Shown piece by piece: positions 55,943 through 64,000 of a stretch of 64,000 bases of DNA. This DNA is from Cichorium intybus. Taxonomy: Eukaryota; Streptophyta; Magnoliopsida; Asterales; Asteraceae. Within the stretch, counting starts at the first letter, position 1, and each line of letters starts with the position of its first letter. A program made the position numbers and the translations under genes. Under the pieces are notes generated by a model that saw only the letters and a program-made list of their open reading frames with translations, was not told the DNA's origin and searched no databases. Location: assembly GCA_023525715.1 (NCBI GenBank), contig CM042011.1, positions 58,756,854 to 58,820,853 on the forward strand, read 5' to 3'.

Positions 55943-56527
55943 GAATTATTTGTTCATTGATTGCATAGAAAACTCTTCAGAATCCTCCACCACTACTAAA
56001 GGAATCAAAAGAAAAAAAAAAGTTAATGTAGAATCTTGTTGGTGGTTCCTTGGTTGTTGAGTTGTTGCTTGTGCATGAGACACGGGAGACATAGAGAAAA
56101 GAAAAGGAATTAGGGGAATTGAGGAAAAGAGAGTTTTGTTTGTGTGTTCCCAATCCAACACATCCATCGGATTCATATAAAAAATTGGGCTCAAATCCTC
56201 AATTAAAACATAGCCCATTAGTGCCCCCAATAAATTAGGTCTGATAATATATAAACATATTTAGTTGGGGGCATTATTATTGAATATTTATTTTGGCCCA
56301 AATATAAGCCTAATATAATATGCAAATTTTTAATTCATTAGGGGCACCCCCCCCCCCCCTCTTATTACTTACGTCCGCCCCTGCCCACTTCATTTATTCA
56401 TTTTCCACAGGTGAACGAATAAAGACGAGGGGTGGTGATCGGAGAGAAGTGTCTCTCACCCCCCTAGCTCACTTCCTCTTAGCTTCTCTTTGTCTCTCAT
56501 TCTCCCCCGATTCTTTCTCTCTAACCT

Positions 56528-56553
56528 TTTCTCTCTCTCTCTCTCTCTCTCTC
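56528..56553. repeat. (CT)n tract
   Basis: Short pyrimidine microsatellite in a CT-rich stretch right of the hAT end. A C-run (56347-56359) lies inside the hAT terminus. Confidence 0.9.
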
Positions 56554-56567
56554 CCATTTCTTTGGAA

Positions 56568-57149
56568 TGTAACAGTGACACGATTGTTACAAAAGTGCTA
56601 GGGTGGTATAATTACCAAAATGCCCCTCTCTTAAGAACAATTTGTTTCATTTATGCATTATTTACCATAATACCCTCTCGTTTGATTGTCGTTGATCATA
56701 TCATCTGAAATTACTAAAAGCCCCTCTTAGGAAGGTAATAATTTCTCAAAACCTTCACAATCATAAAAGGGTATTTAAATTAAGTTCTTAATCAATTATT
56801 TTCAATAATAAAACTCGATTACTAGAATAATCGACTATTAACTTGTAAAATTACCAAATTGTCCTTTGATTATAATCCTTTCATTTTTAAATTTATTGAC
56901 TAGTCGAAGCTAGCAATGTTAAGTTTGATAAAATTGACAGTTTTAGTCCTTATGACCAAACTTCTCATTCTTGATTGAAAAATGGATTTTAGATCTTCAA
57001 GTCGTTCTTTAAAACTTTATTTGTCTCATTAATCCACATAATAGACATATAATAAAAATTCTAAGTAATTTATATATTTATTTATTTAAAATAAAATTTA
57101 TTTTATCGGTTTAAGCCCAAACTTCTAGGCCTAAAACACGGATGTTACA
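56568..57149. repeat. LTR-like unit with TGTAAC/GTTACA termini (582 bp)
   Basis: The perfect 6-bp inverted termini match those of the Tekay LTR, and CAAAATGCCCC and AGGCCTAAAACACGG wording is typical of gypsy LTRs. Flanks (TGGAA and AAATT) are not a duplication, so it may be part of a larger rearranged LTR. Orientation undecided. Confidence 0.4.
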
Positions 57150-57315
57150 AAATTCATCTAACATTAGATGTTTCCCAAAAGTAACTTATTCTAGTCTCTT
57201 AAAAGATCTTCTAGCTTTTACCATCTTCACCTGAGTACATAGCATTAAAAACACGTATACATGAGACATAAAAGTCTCATGAGTAACATGGGATTTTGAC
57301 CCGCAAGTTAGCATA

Positions 57316-59054
57316 TGTCACACTCCCGGCTAGTGGCGGAATCACCGAGCGGTAATGACGGTAAACAGTATGTTATCACAACCATTGCACAATTTCAATA
57401 TTAAACAAACATTTTATATATATATCAGAGTAATATTACATTGTGACCCAACGTTTGACAAAAACGTTGCCTGATTATTTTAATACATGAAGCTTTCTGA
57501 TTTATTGCGCAAACCAAGAAGTTCTTATAGTTCCGTTTGCTCAAATCCCTCCGCATCTTTAATTATTTCATGGGAACACAATATCACTTTGAAAAGTCAA
57601 CATAAAGTTGGCGAGTTTACAGGTTTTGATGAAAAATTCGGGTATCTCCGCTGTTTTAAAAAAAAAACATAACCTTTTTATAAAACTGTCGTTATTTATA
57701 TGTTAATTTATGGTATTTCCCACGAACCGAGCAACAGTGCTATTTAGAGCCTTATAACTGAGCTATCCTGGCGTAAAATGGCCCCTCTTGACGTTTTGCC
57801 AGACGTCGACGTGTACTTGAGATGTCAACACCCAAGACAGCTCAGAAGAGTCGTATATATCGACCACATGGGTGAGTTTGCCTAACTGTATACGTATACA
57901 TGACCTCTCTAGCCCTTCCTTCAGAAGGTTAACGGTTATAAGTCTAGGGGACTTATGGCAATAACTCTAGTACCGCAATGAGCTTTTGTTGTTCGCGTAT
58001 AAGTAATTTTTGTATATTTGTTTTATAAACAAAGTATACCTTATATAAAAGATATATATATATCGCGTATCACTTAATTAAAAGTGTATCAAAGTATTTA
58101 TTTTTAGCGTTAACGTATCGTAACAATATGTTTACTTTTCGTAATTCATAATAATAATATTATTATTATTATCTTCTATAATAACAATAATATTATTTCA
58201 TTATTTTTATCAACATATATTGTAATATTTCATGCTTTAGAGATGATACCCTCCACTTATAATAAACGTAATTAAAAACAACTATATCTTATTTTGACAT
58301 GTATTCCCCCCTTATATTTGAAAATAATAAAAGCGATAAAAACGAGGGGCCGTAAACTCACCGTAGGGTGTTCGCGGAATTTTTCCGAAAAAACGGAGCG
58401 GCGGTCGACGGCGGCGGACGGTGGACGGCGGCGGCGGAGGGAGGTGGTGATTGAAAGTAGAGGAAAGAGTGGAGGTGATGATGGAGAAGTCTCCTCCTCC
58501 ATCCTATTTATACTAGATTCAAATCCTAAGCTCGAAAGACGTGTCGCCACCTCGTGCCGGTGTGTCGCGCATGCGTCGTCCGATGGCATGCGTCGCGACA
58601 TGCAGTTAGTAAGTGTTGCGGTGACACATGGCATACATGCGTTGCTCCATGTAGCGCGTTTGTGTCCACATTCTCGGTATTTGTGCCGTCGGAGACTCGT
58701 ACGAAAGTTTCGTTGACAGTAAAACGTGCGAAATTTTACGACGTTCGATTTGATATAAAATTTTTGTGTTTACGACTCCCGGTTGTCGCACATATTTTAA
58801 ATAAATTTTATTATAAAATATAACGTTTAAGAAAATACTGATTTGTCGTTTTCGGATAATTATAACTTTGTCATACGATATCCATTTTTGACGTTCTTTA
58901 TGTCAATTTGTTCGCTTTTTCGAGTAGTATTTTTTTTAACTTATCATAAGTCTAATATGACACATTGATCGTTAAAACAATACCTTATATATTCTGTTGG
59001 TCGTTATTACGTGTTCAGGGTGTCGTTTGGGTGTCAGATTTTACAATTGTCACA
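57316..59054 (-). repeat. Gypsy solo LTR (1,739 bp)
   Basis: On the minus strand it starts TGTGACAATTG at 59054 and ends GGGAGTGTGACA at 57316. The flanks GCATA (57311-57315) and ACATA (59055-59059) are a one-mismatch target duplication. No primer site or interior adjoins it, so it is a solo LTR left by recombination. Inside (minus strand) are a TATA box at 58512-58501, a TC-rich leader, a donor-like ACG|GTGAGT at 58361, and hairpins such as ATAAGTC/GACTTAT near 57937-57955. A 120-codon GC-rich frame (58634-58272, minus) lies over the leader and is not a gene. Confidence 0.7.
58501..58512 (-). promoter_or_regulatory. TATA box of the minus-strand solo LTR
   Basis: Minus-strand TATAAATAGGAT, followed by a pyrimidine-rich leader (CCTCCACTCTTTCCTC). 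Confidence 0.6.
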
Positions 59055-59180
59055 ACATATATCATCAAAGTACAATATTCATAAATAATCAGAATATGAA
59101 TACTCGTCAAAACATAGACCAATTGCAATTCATGATTCGTTTATTAATATATTTTATTTATGGGATCACCCGTATACTAT

Positions 59181-59274
59181 CACCTTCACAGAATGAAACC
59201 AATCCATCTGTAAGGGTGTGCTTGCGTAACATTCTCATCCCCTTCATGGAATAAAACACATCTATCCATAAGGG
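59181..59274 (-). repeat. Two stem-loops with compensating base pairs
   Basis: Unit A (59181-59218) and unit B (59239-59274) share outer stem CCTT/AAGG and a bulged C (plus strand). Inner stems are ACAGA/TCTGT in A and ATGGA/TCCAT in B: two of five base pairs differ and both stay paired. The tail AAGGGTGTGCTT is conserved. Confidence 0.7.
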
Positions 59275-60528
59275 TGTGCTTAAGACATCTGCTTCGCGAC
59301 CGGAGGTACCATCCTAATAGTGTCTTTTAACCCCCTTCTCGCAGATAAGGTCCTAGTCTGAACATCTTTCGTTATTACTTTTATTCTTTAGTTCACATTT
59401 TAATTCTCATTCATCGTTCCATAGCAATTTGGTCTTAACGTTGATCATTATTCAAACATATAGAAATCATCACAGTTTTGAATAAAACAATATTCATAAA
59501 CTTTAAACTTTAGAAATCGTTTGACAATTCATTTATGCATAAAAAAAATTGTTGCTATGTACCCAGGAAATCTGCATGTACTCACCTTAGAGTTATGTAC
59601 GGATTAGTTATGCCTCCAAAGTTCCTTTTCCTTTTCCTTGATCTCCCATCACTTGATCACCACTTATTGGCATCATTTACAAAATACACTTATCAATGCC
59701 TATCATTCGTTACATTCCTATATCCAGGATTCAATGAGGTACTTAATCCATTAAGTCACTTTAGCATGACTATATGCTATTAGAATCCAAGTCATGATCA
59801 TAACTAGAATACTCATTCCTACAACACTTATTTATCCCAAACATCATAATAATAAACAATTTCACCAAAACAATCATAATAATATTCATAACTTCATTAA
59901 TTACCTCATACGATAATTTACCACAATACTCTTTAAACAAAGTACTATTACCACATTAATTCTTTGATTATTAACACTTAAGAATGATCATTTAATTGCA
60001 ATCTATCCATAAATTCATCAACCCATCTAGCTTCAAACCTTCATCCATAGTAGATAGCTCAATTTGATGATTCCATGGTGTTTTAAGTTAAACTTTTGTG
60101 AACTAAGAACCATCTAAGCATTAGAAACACATTAACAATATCAATTTCATAAAGTCTCTACATTCCCAAAAATTAGGGTTCATCCAAGAATCAAATTATC
60201 ATGGCTTTAGCTCAAATAAACTACATAGAAGATATTCTTACCTGGAGAGGATACCAATGCACCAAAAAGCCCCTTGAATTATCAAAGATGTAAGCTTGGA
60301 TGAAGAGAACACACCCTACACACCAATAACACACATTGTTGTTCTTGAGAGACAATTCTAGAGAAAATAGAGGTGGAAATGGTCGAAAATCCTTGATTTC
60401 CCAACCCTATGGTGTCCAAACTTAGTAGGAAACACATGTCCATCAAAAGAGCAATCTACATGTCAAAAAAGAGCAGAGTTGGAGGATCCACGCACCCTCA
60501 CATGATCCTGGAAGTCGACAGCACAACA

Positions 60529-60549
60529 AGCCACACGGGCCGTGTGGCT
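60529..60549. repeat. Perfect palindrome, 10-bp arms around one base
   Basis: AGCCACACGG and CCGTGTGGCT flank a single G. Same style as GCACGAGTCGTGC in the Tekay LTR, with a different core. Confidence 0.9.
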
Positions 60550-61270
60550 CCCTTTAAAATCCTTACGCGGCCCGCTTAAGTTCACCGAAGGTCCGCTTTG
60601 AAATTCCCAAATTTTCGACCCGTGTGGCCTCAGCCTAATTTCCTACTCGGCCCGCATGAAAGCCTTCCAGCACTTAGAATGTTTTTTCCAACTATTCTCC
60701 ATTCTAATGCAGTTTTATCCAATCTTTACAACGTCATAACTTTTTCATTCCTTATCCGATTTCAACAAACCATATATGCATAGAAAGCTAAAAATGAGAA
60801 CTATAACTTAGTCTTACTGATGTTCTTCCAATTCTTAATGTATTTTTCGATATTCCTGCTTGAACTTGACATTTTCCTGAATTCTTGGTTGTTTTTGCCC
60901 AACGTCAACCTTTCATAACTCCTTCATTACAATTCTAATTCCTTCCATTCGTTTTCCTGTGTTTTTATATTTTCAAGAACTCCATTTTCATAATGTGATG
61001 AATTTTCCAATTCGAAACCTATCTTGAATTATTCAATCACAAAGTATGACAAAAATCATAATTTCTGTTATTAGCAATCCCTATTAGATTTTCATCTTTA
61101 TTCTCGTTTATTCATCTATATTACACATAAGCATTATTAAGAACTTAATGAAATGACTTAATTCAAAAATGCCCATATTTTCACATACTTGGACGATTTT
61201 GCCCCTTTTTATTAAGCACTTAATTTGAAAACTAAATAACACTTTCCATTTCATCACAATTACATAGTTT

Positions 61271-61884
61271 TAAGTTTTAACACAACACAAAAATTTTGAT
61301 TTTCACAGAGGGGGGCCTATTGGCCCATCAACGATTACGAGAGGAGGGAGAGAGACAACTCACCGGTGAAGCGAATTCGAAGTGAGGCCTATTGAGTAGT
61401 CGGGGAAGCAAAGTCAAACGACGGGCTTTTGCTTCGCGATTTCTGTTGACCAGCATCATGATTTTAGTGATGAGAGAAAGAGAGAGAGAAAGTGTGTGTG
61501 TTTGTGTGTGTGTGAGTAACTGGCCTACGCCAACAAGGTTTTCCATAGGCCATGTTAATAAAAAAGATGTCATTTCAAACATTGGTGAGATTTTTATAGG
61601 TTCCCATGATTTTCACAAGCGTTTACTTGCACAAATCCTGACTATTTTGGTAATTACCTTTAATTTTTGTCAAAACTTGGAAATTATATGAATTAATTAG
61701 CTTATTTGTCATTTTCTCAAAAATAATAATAATTTCAAAATTACAAAAATAAAATAAATAATAATTTTCAAGAGAGCTCAAAGACCCTTGAAAATTAATC
61801 TCATATACCATTCTTGCATTTTGACAAGGGACTCAACAAAAGCCTTATAACGCTATAGCGCTTCTCTAGTTTTCTCTTTGTTCC
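61271..61884. other. Non-coding sequence with GA/TG microsatellite
   Basis: Mixed GA then TG repeat at 61476-61514. Short frames across it have no features. Nothing else recognised. Confidence 0.45.
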
Positions 61885-62181
61885 TATGTACAAGACACAT
61901 AGGCTCCAACATAATAGTTCCAACTTCCAACGTATTTAACCTTGGAGTATCTCCCATGGTTGATTGTAATTGTTACATTAGGTATAGAAGGAAGTAAGCT
62001 ATGAACAAATCAAGCAATTAGATTTACAAAATAGGAATCGGATCTCAAACTTGTCACCGGTACCACACTACCATGTACAAAGCAAGAAATAGGATACAGC
62101 CCTGATAAAGGAGCTTGGTGGTCCAACTAATTAAAGCCAACTGACTAATCGGTTTACAAATTACAACAAACTAGCCGAATA
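61885..62181 (+). repeat. Dispersed repeat, copy B
   Basis: Same family, orientation and order of blocks as 38144-38495. It lies 500 bp upstream of the ABCG gene. Confidence 0.8.
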
Positions 62182-62683
62182 GTAACACATATATATAGTT
62201 TTTGTCTTCTATTTATGGCCTTCCTATCATAACACTTAGTTGGATTATGGAATAAAAGAACCCCGCTATTGATAATATATTTTATTTGCTTTTGCTTTTA
62301 TATTGGAATGGAGGTATTCAAATTAATTAATGTTTCATGATTTTCTGGAATGTAATGTGTTTCCATTACATTTGCCATTACTTTCCTTTTTCCTTTAGCT
62401 TTTATATTGTTTTGTCGTCTATATCTGTCATCATACGACTTTTTAGACATGAAACAAAAGAACAGTTTATTGGACTATGACATTGGAATAAGATCATGGC
62501 GCATGGGTTGTCCAAACTTGCAAGACACTATGTGAGAAGAGGAATAAATTAGAGGGTTTTAATTTTTTATTCTTGTTCAAAGCATGAAGATTCCGTTATA
62601 ATTGTTCGTATAAACTTCTAATCCCTGTATCTGTATATAAGCAAGAAGAACCCTAAGGGGATTAACATACTGGAGTTTAAAAA
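62182..62683 (+). promoter_or_regulatory. Upstream region of the ABCG transporter gene
   Basis: AT-rich, no gene. TATATAA at 62634-62640 is a candidate TATA box, but it is only about 45 bp from the ATG, leaving a very short 5' UTR; an upstream start with another promoter is possible. Confidence 0.4.
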
Positions 62684-63856
62684 ATGGAGGAAGATGAGAG
62701 GTCGAGTGTCCATAGTTTGGCGAGAAGCATAAGTAGGAGTATCAGCGTGGCTTCCGGCGGTTGGCGGATTGAAGATGTGTTTTCCGCCGGTAGAGGTGGC
62801 AGTCATGACGGACGGACAAGCCGTCACTCCATGGAAGACGAAGAGGCCCTGCGATGGGCTGCGCTGGAGAAACTACCAACTTACAATCGATTACGAACCA
62901 CCATCTTCAAGTCATATATGCCGGCCGATCAACAGGATAAGCATTCTGATAATCAGATGTTGTTGGATGTACGAGAGCTTGACCCAAATACTCGACAGAG
63001 TTTTATCGACAAGGTTTTTATGGTTCCTGAAGAAGATAACGGAAGGTTCTTGAGGAAGTTCAGAGATCGCGTTGACAAGTAAGTCTTCTTTTTGCCGTTA
63101 TCAAAGTCGGTTGTCCTAAGTTAGTGCTATATATGTGGGTCCCATATGTCTAATGGATTCGTTTAAAATCATTTTATCTTTTCTGTTTCTTTAAGTCTTT
63201 ATCTGTACGTTATCTCGAGTAAATTTCTATTAAATAAGATCTTGTATTCCAACTTAATGTCTATGAGCATGGTCCATGGATATATGGCATCAAACTAATA
63301 GTTCACTCATCATAAGTCGTTTTGATATCATTCGAAACTTACAAGTTTTTAGGAAAACATATATCCATGAAAAGCTTCGATGCATTATATATGTTTCTAC
63401 TTTCTAGTTATTGCTTATGATGGGTACCGACGAGTTTTTCTAAAGATAGGCATGAAAAAAACTCTTATAAATCTAAAACAACAAAAAGAAAACCTTATAT
63501 TATGTTGTAAGTCTTATATAAATCGAATATACATTTTTTGCTACGGGTAGTTTAGGTTGTCTTATTGAGAAAGTTGAGTCAGTTTTTCAAGTGTTTAAGT
63601 CAACATTGGTGACTAATGAAAATATTATTGTATTGGTTAATGTTAGGGTTGGGATCTCCCTTCCAACAGTGGAAGTCCGGTTTCAAAATTTGTGTATAGA
63701 AGCCGATTGCCATGTCGGGGATAGAGCACTTCCAACATTGATAAATTCTGCCAGAAATATTGTTGAATCATTTTTGGCTGTTGTCGGGATCAGTTTCTCC
63801 CAAAAGGCTAAACTGCGTATTCTTAAAGATGCAAGTGGAGTTATCAAGCCTTCAAG
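62684..63856 (+). CDS. PDR-type ABCG transporter, first two exons (gene continues past the window)
   Basis: Exon 1 is 62684-63078, ending AA|GTAAGT; exon 2 is 63647-63856, from TTAG|G to AG|GTACAA. The split Lys codon joins in frame. Exon 1 carries the N-terminal hallmarks of full-size pleiotropic-drug-resistance ABCG proteins: a Ser/Arg-rich start (SLARSISRSISVASGG), EEALRWAALEKLPTYNRLR and LDVRELDPNTRQSFIDKVF. Exon 2 has ISLPTVEVRFQNLCIEAD, VGDRALPTLINSARN and ILKDASGVIKPSR, which precede the first Walker A motif (not in the window). Such proteins are plasma-membrane exporters of hormones, terpenoids, phenolics or toxic compounds. No damage seen. I judge it a functional host gene; the substrate cannot be inferred. 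Confidence 0.92.
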
Positions 63857-63950
63857 GTACAATCTCACTCTCCAAAATCCTGACACTATATATGACTATT
63901 ATTTGAATTTGCAGTTGACAAAATCACGTTTTACTTGGAAATCAACACCG

Positions 63951-63992
<42 letters not shown>

Positions 63993-64000
63993 AAAATAGA
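63857..64000 (+). other. Start of ABCG intron 2 with a T39 run
   Basis: Begins GTACAATCTC. A run of 39 T (63952-63990) sits at the window edge; it may be a real intronic poly(T) or an assembly artefact. No exon 3 sequence is recognisable. Confidence 0.6.

Larger units (their letters stand above)
52499..56383 (-). mobile_element. Decayed hAT transposon with ZMYM1-like transposase
   Basis: The ends look like hAT terminal inverted repeats: CCGTGGCGGATCCAGG at 52499, and on the right CTTACGTCCGCCCCTG, whose reverse complement starts CAGGGGCGGACG. Both are one change from a CAGTGGCGGA-type terminus. The transposase lies on the minus strand. The flanks (CATGCACA and CCCACTTC) do not form an 8-bp duplication, so one end may be inaccurate. 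It contains a solo-LTR-like insertion at 55193-55942. Confidence 0.7.
59055..61270 (-). other. Old minus-strand gypsy LTR-like sequence
   Basis: No coding region. Features typical of gypsy LTR leaders on the minus strand: AAG|GTGAGT at 59586-59580, CCAG|GTAAGAA near 60241, a pair of stem-loops at 59181-59274, and a near-21-base palindrome of CACGG/CCGTG type at 60529-60549. It seems to have been the target of the solo LTR. Its ends are not resolved. Confidence 0.4.

Noticed and set aside
58272..58634. GC-rich 120- and 140-codon frames on both strands
   Set aside because: They overlie the leader of the minus-strand solo LTR (TATA box at 58512, TC-rich leader) and show no family features.
61328..61691. 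Frames on both strands over the GA/TG microsatellite
   Set aside because: Low-complexity Ser-Leu, Arg-Glu and Cys-Val runs come from the repeat.
63901..63951. Possible third exon of the ABCG gene after TTTGCAG at 63907-63913
   Set aside because: The sequence after this acceptor does not encode the Walker A region expected next and soon runs into the T tract.

Overview
This window is nuclear DNA of a flowering plant, most likely a eudicot. The evidence is the AT-rich intergenic sequence, spliced genes of plant-specific families (an IQD protein and a PDR-type ABCG transporter), and a dense nest of plant-type retrotransposons. Odd-centred palindromes of the CACGGGYCGTGTG kind in several LTRs remind me of Asteraceae, but that is a weak impression and I name no species.

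Layout. The 3' end of an IQD (calmodulin-binding scaffold) gene lies at 3-341. An AT-rich spacer follows, carrying a Pack-MULE-like element (1776-3438) that captured part of an IMK-type leucine-rich-repeat receptor kinase. From about 5.9 to 28.5 kb there is a three-layer Ty3/gypsy nest: an old tRNA-Asp-primed element (5903-6215 and 27370-28524) holds a chromodomain gypsy element of Tekay/Del type (6216-27364), which holds an almost intact Athila-type element on the minus strand (12459-24974). From 28.5 to 38 kb are fragments: a LINE with a poly(A) tail, a hAT remnant and two decayed copia elements. From 39.4 to 52.1 kb a Tork-like copia element (39358-52085) holds a non-autonomous gypsy element (41899-49610). 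A decayed ZMYM1-like hAT transposon (52499-56383) and several LTR relics, including a minus-strand solo LTR (57316-59054), fill the stretch up to the start of a PDR-type ABCG transporter gene at 62684.

Target-site duplications were readable by eye for Athila (GGGGG), copia (TTTAC), the non-autonomous gypsy element (TTGAA), Tekay (TGCAT/AGCAT) and the solo LTR (GCATA/ACATA). By-eye LTR divergence agrees with the nesting order: Tekay about 1% and its guest Athila about 0.5%; copia about 2% and its guest about 1%.

The most unusual signal is in the transcribed leader part of the gypsy LTRs. Two unrelated-looking families share the same order: TATA box, long leader, a perfect splice-donor consensus (CAG|GTGAGT) lying inside a hairpin, an array of short stem-loops, then a splice acceptor. 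In one family five stem-loops keep an identical 13-nt loop while the stems change in a compensatory way. A third LTR-like relic has a pair of stem-loops with two compensated base pairs. A second signal is in the Athila element: a 102-bp-periodic array of GCGTC-NNN-GACGC dyads sits in the LTR promoter and again inside the element, ahead of the env-position ORF, followed by what looks like a 5'-UTR intron whose acceptor abuts that ORF's ATG.
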